A DNA stretch of 14,426 nucleotides from Lachnospiraceae bacterium (lineage in GTDB: Bacteria; Bacillota_A; Clostridia; Lachnospirales; Lachnospiraceae). The notes beneath the pieces are model-generated. The model was not told the origin of the DNA, searched no databases, and saw only the letters and a list, made by a program, of their open reading frames with translations. Location: NCBI GenBank assembly GCA_016291475.1, contig JAEEXJ010000084.1, forward strand, positions 1 through 14,426. Direction: 5' to 3'. Shown here one piece after another: positions 1 through 6,291 of the stretch. Numbering within the stretch: position 1 is the first letter of the stretch; every line of letters begins with the position of its first letter. The position numbers and the translations under genes were made by a program.

Positions 1-283
1 CATTTGTCCCGATGATCCGTTTGGAGATTATGTTACGATCTGCATCAGCAACAACATATATGATGGGTTCATCTTCAATTATTTCGTCAAATATAAGATC
101 GCTGTTGATGGGTGTCTGATCATCAAATGCCTCGCCTTCCAGCAAAATACCCGCAAGCCTGAGCATGTCTCTTTCGTACCAGAAATCCTGATAGATATAA
201 TTTCCTACCCAGAGTATGGCAATCAGCGCCGTCATCATTATCGTCGTTACAATGACGAATTTCTTACGAATGCTTTTTTCCAT
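1..283 (-). CDS. Sensor histidine kinase, N-terminal part (runs off window)
   Basis: Only the first 94 codons lie in the window and the gene continues past position 1. The visible protein starts MEKSIRKKFVIVTTIMM. It has a basic N-terminus, a hydrophobic segment at about residues 9-27, then a hydrophilic stretch ending in a strand-rich part (EPIIYVVADADRNI) that resembles the start of an extracytoplasmic PAS/Cache-like sensor fold. No kinase motif is visible, so the identity rests on context: it follows an OmpR-type response regulator and overlaps its last 20 bases, the usual translationally coupled two-component layout. The ATG at 283-281 is preceded by AGAGGA about 5 nt upstream, which supports this start. 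A different membrane sensor protein is possible but less likely. Confidence 0.75.
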   Translation of the reverse strand, partial: MEKSIRKKFVIVTTIMMTALIAILWVGNYIYQDFWYERDMLRLAGILLEGEAFDDQTPINSDLIFDEIIEDEPIIYVVADADRNIISKRIIGTN

Positions 284-965
284 CGTTTTCCTCTAACGAA
301 TAACCGATATCCTTCTTGGTTACTATGGCAGCTTCCGATCCGATAAACTTGAGTTTCTTCCTGAGAAACGATACATATACCGCAATGCTGTTATAATCAC
401 TCTCATCATCTATTCCCCAGATTTTGGAAGCGATGGTATCATGAGACAAAATAATACCTTTATTAAGCATCAGATATTCCATGAACTGGAATTCTTTTCC
501 GGACAGTTTGACGGACTTTTCCCCATGACTGAGTTTATAGGTAGACTGATCAAGTTCAATATCGTATACGGATAAACTGTGCCCGTTCTGATCTCCGGAT
601 TGATCACCGGTGTTCCTGAGTCTGGCCTTGATTCTCGCAAGAAGTTCTCTGGAATCAAAGGGTTTTGTCAGATAATCATCGGCCCCGTGATCAAAACCCG
701 CGATCTTATCATCAACCATGGATCTTGCAGTCAGAATTATGATCGGAGTTTTAATGCCTTCACCTTTTACGGTCTTAAGAACATCGAGGCCGTTCATCCC
801 CGGCAGCATAATATCCAGAAGAACCAGGTCATATATACCTGTCCTGATATAATCAAGCCCGGAATTTCCGTCATAAACCGCATCGGATTCATAGCCGGCA
901 CGGTAGAGTACCTCCTGCAGACCCTCAGCTATTTCTTTTTCATCTTCTACAACAAGTATTCTCAA
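264..965 (-). CDS. OmpR/PhoB-family response regulator
   Basis: This 233-aa protein has the normal length and layout of an OmpR-family DNA-binding response regulator. The receiver domain spans about residues 1-115, with acidic pair E7/D8, phosphoacceptor D51 (LVLLDIMLPGMNG), the conserved T (IILTAR) and the K of LTKPF. A winged-helix Trans_reg_C domain covers about residues 130-226 (KEFQFMEYLM, IWGIDDESDYNS, VYVSFLRKKL, GIGYSL-like end). Its presumed partner is the overlapping kinase downstream. The start codon is TTG (965-963): no ATG exists before the conserved ILVVED strand, and GGAG lies about 11 nt upstream. The signal sensed and the target genes cannot be read from the sequence. A weak promoter candidate lies at 994-1021. 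Confidence 0.95.
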   Translation of the reverse strand: MRILVVEDEKEIAEGLQEVLYRAGYESDAVYDGNSGLDYIRTGIYDLVLLDIMLPGMNGLDVLKTVKGEGIKTPIIILTARSMVDDKIAGFDHGADDYLTKPFDSRELLARIKARLRNTGDQSGDQNGHSLSVYDIELDQSTYKLSHGEKSVKLSGKEFQFMEYLMLNKGIILSHDTIASKIWGIDDESDYNSIAVYVSFLRKKLKFIGSEAAIVTKKDIGYSLEENDGKKHS

Positions 966-993
966 ATCAGGTTACGCTCCAAGTATTTACATA

Positions 994-1021
994 CATATAC
1001 CAATATAATAATACCTGTAAA
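994..1021 (-). promoter_or_regulatory. Candidate promoter for the response regulator/kinase pair
   Basis: On the minus strand TTTACA (1016-1021) and TATATG (994-999) are separated by 16 nt, about 30 nt upstream of the TTG start. The match to sigma-A boxes is moderate and the region is AT-rich, so chance similarity is possible. It is the best candidate in the 81-bp gap. Confidence 0.35.
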
Positions 1022-1036
1022 ACTCAACATACAAGA

Positions 1037-1060
1037 ATGGGGACGGTTAATCGTCCCCAT
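1037..1060. repeat. REP-like GC-rich palindrome at the 3' end of the lipoprotein gene
   Basis: ATGGGGACG (1037-1045) pairs perfectly with CGTCCCCAT (1052-1060) around a 6-nt loop. It stands out as a GC-rich 9-bp stem in AT-rich DNA. No U-run follows it in the direction of transcription, so it is a poor intrinsic terminator. It contains the stop codon (1047-1049) and last codons of the interrupted lipoprotein frame. The motif TGGGGACG-gTTaATC is echoed at 6267-6282 (13 of 16 positions). From memory, GGGGACG-type palindromes are scattered in many Clostridia and sometimes linked to REP-associated transposases. That link is recollection, not shown here. Confidence 0.6.
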
Positions 1061-1877
1061 ATCTCCAATAATCAACTATTCCTTCTCTATACGCTATATA
1101 TTGATCACGGTTATATATTATGCCGGCTGTCCTTGTTTCGCCTATATTACCCATTTCCATATCAAAACAACCATGAGCATCTAACAGTATATAAAACAAT
1201 TCCAACTCTTTAGATGGATTTTCATAATAATCCTTAACCGATTGATAGGTCACACTGTCAAGTAAGTAACCATGTATATCTACTTCCAGATCCACCCCAT
1301 ACAAGTCGTGATATTTTGCCACCATATCATTTACTGCTTTTTATATGCTGTCAAACTCTTTTCCATAATCTTCATCACATGCATCTGCATTAAGGTATAT
1401 TGTAAAGTTCATCCAGTCATAAACTTTATGATACTGATATGCCGTTTGAGCATCGAGTGTCCCATTTCTTACACAATCCAATAATTCGCGGTTAAAAGAG
1501 TTTAAAAAAAATAATGGTTCACATCTTACAATTGATTCACCCAGTCCATCTCCCATACTTTCCAAAAAAAACTCTTCTTCTTCCTTAGCTACTATTGCCC
1601 CTACATAATAATCCTGTGAAATTGATCCACGCTTATCGCATTCAACGTTAAATCTCATGGTTGAGTCATCTGCAGGGTAGCATATTGCTTCATACCAATA
1701 TTCATTTGCAGTCACAGATTCCACAACAAATTCTTTGTGATATGTTTGCTTCAAATATGCACTGAATTTTTCAGCCAGCTCTTTCTTAGAGTTTCTGCAC
1801 CCTGTAAGGCATACAACAAAAACTAACGCTGTAAGAATAAATACACTTAACTGTTTTATCTTTCTTTTAAAATCCAT
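1047..1877 (-). pseudogene. Lipoprotein gene split by an in-frame TAA stop
   Basis: Two open frames, 1341-1877 (178 aa) and 1047-1325 (92 aa from its first ATG), are in the same reading frame. They are separated only by one TAA at 1341-1343 and five sense codons (K-A-V-N-D). Read through, they form one 276-codon protein with a lipoprotein signal, a charged mature part and a C-terminal part (VAKYHDLYGVDLEVDIHGYL) that looks like normal protein. The ATG at 1325 has no Shine-Dalgarno sequence, so independent translation of the second half is unlikely. I infer a recent nonsense mutation, since the rest of the frame is intact over 97 further codons. A sequencing error is the main alternative. The family is not recognised; short secreted lipoproteins of unknown function are common in Lachnospiraceae. 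The gene appears more AT-rich than its neighbours. Confidence 0.75.
1341..1877 (-). CDS. Small lipoprotein of unknown function (translated, truncated part)
   Basis: This is what would be translated from the interrupted gene: 178 aa. The N-terminus MDFKRKIKQL is basic, followed by a hydrophobic h-region at residues 11-23 and lipobox LTGC with the acylated Cys at position 27. Export and anchoring to the outer face of the membrane are therefore expected. The mature part is acidic and rich in aromatic residues (YWYEAICYP, YQYHKVYDWMNF) with no motif I can assign. The start is supported by GAGGAT about 6 nt before the ATG (1877-1875) and by a promoter at 1924-1951. It is transcribed separately from the ABC exporter genes, whose terminator lies upstream. 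If the full-length form is needed for folding, this product may be non-functional. Confidence 0.8.
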   Translation of the reverse strand: MDFKRKIKQLSVFILTALVFVVCLTGCRNSKKELAEKFSAYLKQTYHKEFVVESVTANEYWYEAICYPADDSTMRFNVECDKRGSISQDYYVGAIVAKEEEEFFLESMGDGLGESIVRCEPLFFLNSFNRELLDCVRNGTLDAQTAYQYHKVYDWMNFTIYLNADACDEDYGKEFDSI

Positions 1878-1923
1878 ACAATATCCTCTAAAATCTAAAT
1901 CAAGTCTCCGTAACTTATATCAA

Positions 1924-1951
1924 TTTATAATATAGGATAATTTCCCGTCAA
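1924..1951 (-). promoter_or_regulatory. Sigma-A-type promoter of the lipoprotein gene
   Basis: On the minus strand TTGACG (1946-1951) and TATAAA (1924-1929) are separated by 16 nt, each with 5 of 6 consensus bases. They sit 47 nt upstream of the ATG and downstream of the terminator of the preceding unit, as expected for an independent transcript. Confidence 0.65.
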
Positions 1952-1988
1952 CCCTGATAAACACTTAGTTTTATATAACGAGGGATAT

Positions 1989-2022
1989 AAAAAGAACAGC
2001 TTTGATTTAATCAAAGCTGTTC
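1989..2022 (-). terminator. Intrinsic terminator of the TetR/ABC exporter unit
   Basis: A 13-bp perfect stem (1994-2006 with 2010-2022) around a 3-nt loop is followed on the minus strand by TTTTTATAT. It begins 11 nt after the stop of the 908-aa permease. On the plus strand no U-run follows, so it acts for the minus strand only. Confidence 0.93.
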
Positions 2023-2033
2023 ACAATGTCACC

Positions 2034-4760
2034 TTATTCTCTGTTTTTAAGTACTTCCGCGGGAGTCATACGGCCAAGCTTGCCGGTTAGGAGAAGACTT
2101 ACCAGATTATAGAAGATAATGATTGCGGCATAGATCACAAGATAGTAGTACCACTCAAACTTCAATGGAAGACCGCAGGCAACGTTTGCAACAAACATGG
2201 GGAACATTTTATCCGTAATGATCTTGGCAAGGGGTATCGCCACAAGCGCACCTATTGCAATGACCGTCTTGTTTCCGTCGAGATAAAGCTTTTTAACTTC
2301 TTTTTTATTGAATCCGAAGATCTTCATAAGAGATATTCCGAAAGATGCTTTGTCTATCATAACTGATGTCATGAGGTACATTACAAGACAGAAGATGACG
2401 GTACTCATCACTATCAAAAGTGTAAAGACAGGTGCCATAAGTTCCACAAACACACCGGAAGCCTTATCGATGTCTTTCTTGGTGGTTACCGAGTAGAGTC
2501 TTCCCTCTTCGATATCAAGCGCCTGATCAGACATCACCACGTTATAATAATCATCAGACTCTCCGAACAATTCCCTCATACTGTCGATATCCATGAATAC
2601 CGTAAGTCCCGAACAATAGGGAACTATGTCTTCAATGGTGAATGCATAATCCATATCATTCGCACTATCCGTAAGAACAAGTTTGTCCCCTACGGAAACA
2701 CCATACTTGCTTGCAACGGCATCGGATATTACTATTCGGTTTTTGGCTTTTACGGTTTTAACATTTATATAAGGATTGTCATCATCGATACCCATTACGG
2801 TAACATCGATCGTATATCCGAGGCTCTCTCTCTGCAGGGAAGTGATAAAGCAAGCCTCACCGCCTTCGGGAACTTCCTTCGGGGGATACTTAAAACTGTA
2901 CATATACTCATACCGTGTATCCCTGCTTGAGTATTCTCCGATATGTTTACACAGCACGTAACAGTTAAGTCCCATCATAAAGATCATAAGAGAGATGGCC
3001 ATTCCCAGGATCACTGTAAGAACTGCACGTCTTTCACGAAGCATCTGTCTTATCTTGAACTTTCTAATAAAGGGCATATTGGGAAGGGCGATGTCCTTGC
3101 TCCTTGAAACCTTCTGTTCATTTCTTATAAGAGAAAGTGCGGTTCTCGACAGACTCTTATTGATAACAAGGTAATTGACGATGATGCTGACAACAGGAGG
3201 CATCACCACTGCATAGACTATCAGATATGCGGGAATAACCTTATCAAATGCAGGAATAGAATAATAGTTGTAGGAATCCGATGTCTGCCAGCTGCTTCCA
3301 AGTCCGCTTAAACCCACTGCGGCACCGCATATCCCGCCCAGAAGCGAAATTACGGTTGGCATAAATATGTAATGATTGAGGAGATCTTTTTTCTTAACTC
3401 CAAGCGCATAAAGAGCACCGATAGTGGAACTTTCCTCTCTTATCTGATTGATCACAAATACGGAAAGCACATATGTGAATAAAATTATGACAACAATCCC
3501 GGCAACAAGCCCTACGGTCTTATTGATCTCTATATCACCGGCCGCTCCGCCGATCCTGAGGTTATCTTCCTTTAACAGAAATGAAGTCAAATTGTCCGGT
3601 GATGTGCTGAAGATCTCATCCAGCATCTCATCCGATTTTTCCTGTAACTCCATCACTCCATCATATAACTCATTTGTTCCATCATAGAGGTCACATGCTC
3701 CGTCATAAAGTTCGCCGGCTCCTTCCCTCAGCTCTCCGGATCCTTCATATGCCTCGTTAACCGCATCGTTAAGATCGGACATTCCTTCCACAAGAGGCTT
3801 CACGCTGTCTGACACACCCGGAATAACGGATAATGATTTCTTAAGCTTCTTTACTCCGTCATATAACTTTTCGCTTCCTTCTGCGATCTGGCCAAGGCCG
3901 TCCTCAAGTTCTTTTGTGCCGTCATAAAGTTCTCCCGCACCGTCATAAAGGTCACGTGCACCGTCGTTAAGTTCACGTGCACCGTCTGCCAGTTCGCTTA
4001 TACCGTCGCGGATCTCATCTTTTTTGCCGTATGAATCCTCCAGCAGTTCCCTGTAATAAGGATCGTCAACAGATCTGTAATCAAACTCAAAATCCCTTAT
4101 CATCTGTTTAAGATCATCGGAACTCATTGCACCGTTCAGGATGAAAGCATAGGTCATATCTTCTGTACCTGTCCTAGCAATGTTCCTTAAATGATCATAT
4201 CCTTCCGAAGAAACAAATCCCGTTCCGAAAACAGTACTGTCAACAGCCGTATCAGCAAGTTTCTTAAGAGGAGCATCATAATCAACGGAACTTCCTATTC
4301 CGGTTACGGTAAATTCTTCCCCTCCGATAACGAGATTGCTTCCGACACTAATGTCATGTTCTTCACAATATCTTTTCTCAAGAACTATCTCATTTTCGGA
4401 AGATGCTTCTCTTCCGCTGTCAAGGACCACGGTATCGATCAGAGTTCTGTTTTCAAATACCCTTATAACAGACCCGTCATCAAGAGTCATGTCATAGCTT
4501 AGATGAGGTTCTATCGTAACTCCGGCATTTCTTATCTCATCAAGCTGTGCATCACTCATAGGATTGAAAACCGTAAACTGACCGTCTTCGATCCGGCTTT
4601 CAATCTGATTTTTTTCTGTTCCGTAGATGATAACTTCGGCCGCGTCAACCAAAGCAATAACTATATACATGCAAAGGGCGATCATCAGAAACAGACTCCC
4701 GAGCCTGAAAAAATCCGCCCTTATCTGTCTCGGAAATCTTTTCCTAAGTATCCTGTTCAT
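2034..4760 (-). CDS. FtsX-type ABC transporter permease with DG-heptad extracellular segment
   Basis: This 908-aa protein is the membrane subunit of a MacB/FtsX-superfamily ABC exporter. One membrane segment at about residues 20-42 is followed by a large extracytoplasmic region. Clusters of further segments lie at about 415-440, 464-487, 508-533, 579-604, 774-800, 831-852 and 871-893. Cytoplasmic coupling motifs (REESSTIGALYALGV near 441-455 and FGISLMKIFGF near 807-817) mark two FtsX cores, and the C-terminus ends TPAEVLKNRE, as in the family. Residues about 248-385 hold many heptads of the form ELxDGax, predicting a long coiled coil or helical hairpin outside the cell. Its ATG overlaps the TAA of the ATPase gene (TAATG), with GGAGG 7 nt upstream, so the two are translationally coupled. 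The substrate is unknown; TetR control suggests a small toxic compound or peptide. Confidence 0.95.
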   Translation of the reverse strand: MNRILRKRFPRQIRADFFRLGSLFLMIALCMYIVIALVDAAEVIIYGTEKNQIESRIEDGQFTVFNPMSDAQLDEIRNAGVTIEPHLSYDMTLDDGSVIRVFENRTLIDTVVLDSGREASSENEIVLEKRYCEEHDISVGSNLVIGGEEFTVTGIGSSVDYDAPLKKLADTAVDSTVFGTGFVSSEGYDHLRNIARTGTEDMTYAFILNGAMSSDDLKQMIRDFEFDYRSVDDPYYRELLEDSYGKKDEIRDGISELADGARELNDGARDLYDGAGELYDGTKELEDGLGQIAEGSEKLYDGVKKLKKSLSVIPGVSDSVKPLVEGMSDLNDAVNEAYEGSGELREGAGELYDGACDLYDGTNELYDGVMELQEKSDEMLDEIFSTSPDNLTSFLLKEDNLRIGGAAGDIEINKTVGLVAGIVVIILFTYVLSVFVINQIREESSTIGALYALGVKKKDLLNHYIFMPTVISLLGGICGAAVGLSGLGSSWQTSDSYNYYSIPAFDKVIPAYLIVYAVVMPPVVSIIVNYLVINKSLSRTALSLIRNEQKVSRSKDIALPNMPFIRKFKIRQMLRERRAVLTVILGMAISLMIFMMGLNCYVLCKHIGEYSSRDTRYEYMYSFKYPPKEVPEGGEACFITSLQRESLGYTIDVTVMGIDDDNPYINVKTVKAKNRIVISDAVASKYGVSVGDKLVLTDSANDMDYAFTIEDIVPYCSGLTVFMDIDSMRELFGESDDYYNVVMSDQALDIEEGRLYSVTTKKDIDKASGVFVELMAPVFTLLIVMSTVIFCLVMYLMTSVMIDKASFGISLMKIFGFNKKEVKKLYLDGNKTVIAIGALVAIPLAKIITDKMFPMFVANVACGLPLKFEWYYYLVIYAAIIIFYNLVSLLLTGKLGRMTPAEVLKNRE
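3606..4019 (-). repeat. Tandem 21-nt repeats encoding DG heptads
   Basis: Inside the permease gene, near-identical 21-nt units (seen on the plus strand as repeated accgtcataaag-type blocks, densest at 3655-3735 and 3900-4010) encode L-x-D-G-A/T-x-E heptads. They form two arrays split by a non-repeat stretch (residues about 308-335), consistent with two antiparallel helices joined by a turn. Confidence 0.8.
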
Positions 4761-5461
4761 TACAGATCCTCCAATTCACTCGCGGGAATTCTTGTTTCGT
4801 TCATGTACTCTTTCTTAACTATTCCATCCTTGAGGAAGATAACTTTATGAACCATGTTCTTGATGGAATTATTGTGTGTAACGATAAGCATGGTTGTTCC
4901 GTACTTTTCGTTTATCTGTTCAAGAAGGATCAGGATATCCCTTGATGTAGCAGAATCAAGTGCACCCGTTGGTTCGTCGCACAGAAGGAGTTTGGGATTT
5001 TTGATGAGTGCCCTTGCTATAGCGCATCTTTGCTGCTGTCCGCCGGATAACTGCGCAGGGAATTTATTCTGATGATCTGTAAGTCCCAGCACATCAAGAA
5101 GTTCATCCATGTTAAGAGGATTTTTGGTGAGATACTCACAGACCTGAATGTTTTCTTTAACCGTAAGGTTGGGAACCAGATTGTAAAACTGGAAGATAAA
5201 ACCGAGATTGTCCCTCCTGTAATCGGAAAGAGCTGCGTTTTTCATGCCGAAAATTTCGGTGCCGTCAACTGTGATAGATCCCGAATCCATATAATCAAGA
5301 CCGCCTATGCAGTTCAAAAGAGTGGACTTACCCGAGCCGGATGTTCCCTGGATTACACACATCTGTCCCTTCTCAACTCCGGTGTTTACACCTTTGAGAA
5401 CCTGCACATAACTTCCGCCTGCGCCGTAGCTTTTCTTCACATCTTTGATCTCAAGATACAT
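4760..5461 (-). CDS. ABC transporter ATP-binding protein (MacB/LolD type)
   Basis: This 233-aa protein is a single-domain ATPase energising the permease encoded immediately downstream. Walker A is at residues 39-47 (GTSGSGKST), the Q-loop at Q91 (IFQFYNL), the ABC signature at 138-145 (LSGGQQQR), Walker B with catalytic E163 in LLLCDEPTGALD, and the H-loop at H196 (VTHN). All catalytic residues are present, and the length is normal for the family that works with FtsX-type permeases. The ATG at 5461 is preceded by GGGAGGG about 8 nt away; a nearer ATG at 5469 is out of frame. The stop shares one base with the permease start. A TetR-like palindrome lies about 22-38 bp upstream of the start codon. 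Confidence 0.97.
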   Translation of the reverse strand: MYLEIKDVKKSYGAGGSYVQVLKGVNTGVEKGQMCVIQGTSGSGKSTLLNCIGGLDYMDSGSITVDGTEIFGMKNAALSDYRRDNLGFIFQFYNLVPNLTVKENIQVCEYLTKNPLNMDELLDVLGLTDHQNKFPAQLSGGQQQRCAIARALIKNPKLLLCDEPTGALDSATSRDILILLEQINEKYGTTMLIVTHNNSIKNMVHKVIFLKDGIVKKEYMNETRIPASELEDL

Positions 5462-5482
5462 TTTTTCATTCCCTCCCTTTCA

Positions 5483-5499
5483 ACATAACAGTGTTATGT
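5483..5499. promoter_or_regulatory. Proposed TetR operator in front of the ABC genes
   Basis: ACATAAC-AGT-GTTATGT is a perfect 7-bp inverted repeat with a 3-nt centre. Its core ATAACNNTGTTAY recurs twice in the tetR promoter palindrome at 6200-6231. It overlaps the proposed -10 box (5495-5500), which fits repression by blocking polymerase. Confidence 0.75.
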
Positions 5500-5523
5500 A
5501 AATGTTATTTTTTTCCGCTTCAA
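5495..5523 (-). promoter_or_regulatory. Candidate promoter of the ABC ATPase/permease pair
   Basis: On the minus strand TTGAAG (5518-5523) and TACATA (5495-5500) are spaced by 17 nt. The -10 box is weak, so confidence is moderate. Its position inside the palindrome strengthens the regulatory reading. An inverted repeat CCGCTTC/GAAGCGG (5515-5521 and 5547-5553) also lies here. It has a 25-nt loop and no U-run after it on the minus strand, so read-through from tetR is also possible. Confidence 0.45.
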
Positions 5524-5566
5524 CAAAAAGGATCTCTCCGATTTGCGAAGCGGTTAAATGTCTGAC

Positions 5567-6181
5567 TTATTTTTTTACCATTGCGAGCTGAATCCAGCCC
5601 ATTACCAGATAATTCAGAATTCCTCTGAGTCTCAGTTTTGCTTTTTCAGCATCCCTTTCATGTCTGAAAACATGAATAAATGCATCCAGTGATATGTGTG
5701 CCATCCAGTGCGACATGTACTCGTCATATGTATATCCCTTGATCTGGCTCATCATGGCAGGAATCGATCTGTCCACCATGTCTACGAGTTCATCAACCAC
5801 ATTTTCATATACCGTGTTTTCGGAAGCGTTGAGAATGAGTGAAAAGGCATCGTAGTTATTGTAGATATGTCCCACGATCAAATCGCTTATCTCGCTGTGA
5901 TCCGTGTCGGCTTCTTCGAGGGAACTCAGTTTCTTAATTTCCTCTATATCCTCGGAAAAATGCTTTACGAGGATTGCCTTCAGTTCCCTCAAGGGAGGGT
6001 CGACTATCGCTGCAAACAGATCTGCTTTATTCTCAAAAAAGAAATACAAAGCGCCGGTGGTGACTCCGGCATTTGCACAGATGGTTCTGAGTGAGGCTTT
6101 GTTGTAGCCCTTTTCCAGGAATTCTTTTTTGGCTGCTTCTATCAGGAGTTCTCTCGTTCCCTGATCACTGTCTCTTTTCAT
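5567..6181 (-). CDS. TetR/AcrR-family transcriptional repressor
   Basis: This 204-aa protein has the typical TetR length. The N-terminal DNA-binding domain is clear: TRELLIEAAKKEFLEKGYNKAS followed by the helix-turn-helix at about residues 27-48 (LRTICANAGVTTGALYFFFENK), including the family hallmark GALYFFF-x-NK. The remaining 150 residues form the variable helical ligand-binding/dimerisation part, from which no ligand can be predicted. It lies 105 bp upstream of the ABC ATPase gene and in the same orientation. The start at 6181 has GGAG about 6 nt upstream. Matching palindromes in its own promoter and in front of the ABC genes suggest autoregulation and control of the exporter, the common arrangement for TetR-regulated drug efflux. 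This regulatory link is inferred from the sites. Confidence 0.95.
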   Translation of the reverse strand: MKRDSDQGTRELLIEAAKKEFLEKGYNKASLRTICANAGVTTGALYFFFENKADLFAAIVDPPLRELKAILVKHFSEDIEEIKKLSSLEEADTDHSEISDLIVGHIYNNYDAFSLILNASENTVYENVVDELVDMVDRSIPAMMSQIKGYTYDEYMSHWMAHISLDAFIHVFRHERDAEKAKLRLRGILNYLVMGWIQLAMVKK

Positions 6182-6199
6182 ATTATCTCCGGAATAAAA

Positions 6200-6231
6200 A
6201 AGATAACGCTGTTACGTAACAACGTTATCTT
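6200..6231. promoter_or_regulatory. Double TetR operator over the tetR promoter
   Basis: This 32-bp palindrome is perfect except for one mismatched pair (6209/6222), centred between 6215 and 6216 (GTTAC|GTAAC). It holds two back-to-back units, 6203-6215 (ATAACgcTGTTAC) and the reverse complement of 6216-6228 (ATAACgtTGTTAC). Each matches the ABC-promoter core at 10 of 13 bases. Two dimers could bind side by side, as known for QacR-like repressors. It covers most of the -10 box. Confidence 0.8.
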
Positions 6232-6255
6232 ACATTCTATTATCGCGTATGTCAA
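6227..6255 (-). promoter_or_regulatory. Promoter of tetR
   Basis: On the minus strand a perfect -35 TTGACA (6250-6255) and TAAGAT (6227-6232) are separated by 17 nt, 46 nt upstream of the ATG. Overlap of the -10 box with the palindrome at 6200-6231 supports autorepression. Confidence 0.75.
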
Positions 6256-6282
6256 GTAGGTGACAGTGGGGACGCTTCATCA
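6250..6282. repeat. Degenerate REP-like remnant
   Basis: TGTCA (6250-6254) and TGACA (6261-6265) form a short inverted repeat, followed by TGGGGACGcTTcATCa (6267-6282). That string matches the left arm and loop of the hairpin at 1038-1053 at 13 of 16 positions, but the right CGTCCCC arm is missing. It looks like a decayed or half copy. The -35 box of tetR overlaps its left end. Confidence 0.4.
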
Positions 6283-6291
6283 TTCTAAATA

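Noticed and set aside
1037..1060. Intrinsic terminator for the lipoprotein transcript
   Set aside because: The stem is strong but on the minus strand it is followed by TCTTGTATG rather than a U-run, and it sits on the stop codon itself.
579..1184. A 201-codon plus-strand open frame across the response regulator
   Set aside because: It lies antisense to a clear OmpR-family gene, has no family motif or convincing RBS, and its length is explained by the codon bias of the opposite strand.
1047..1325. Independent 92-aa gene starting at 1325
   Set aside because: No ribosome binding site, no signal peptide, and an exact in-frame continuation of the lipoprotein frame after a TAA; better read as the second half of a broken gene.
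3606..4019. CRISPR-like array
   Set aside because: The repeat is in frame inside a long open reading frame, has a 21-nt period with no spacers, and encodes regular heptads.
5515..5553. Terminator or attenuator between tetR and the ABC genes (CCGCTTC/GAAGCGG)
   Set aside because: The loop is 25 nt and A residues, not U, follow on the minus strand; only a weak inner GGA/TCC pair precedes a short U-run. Not convincing as a terminator.
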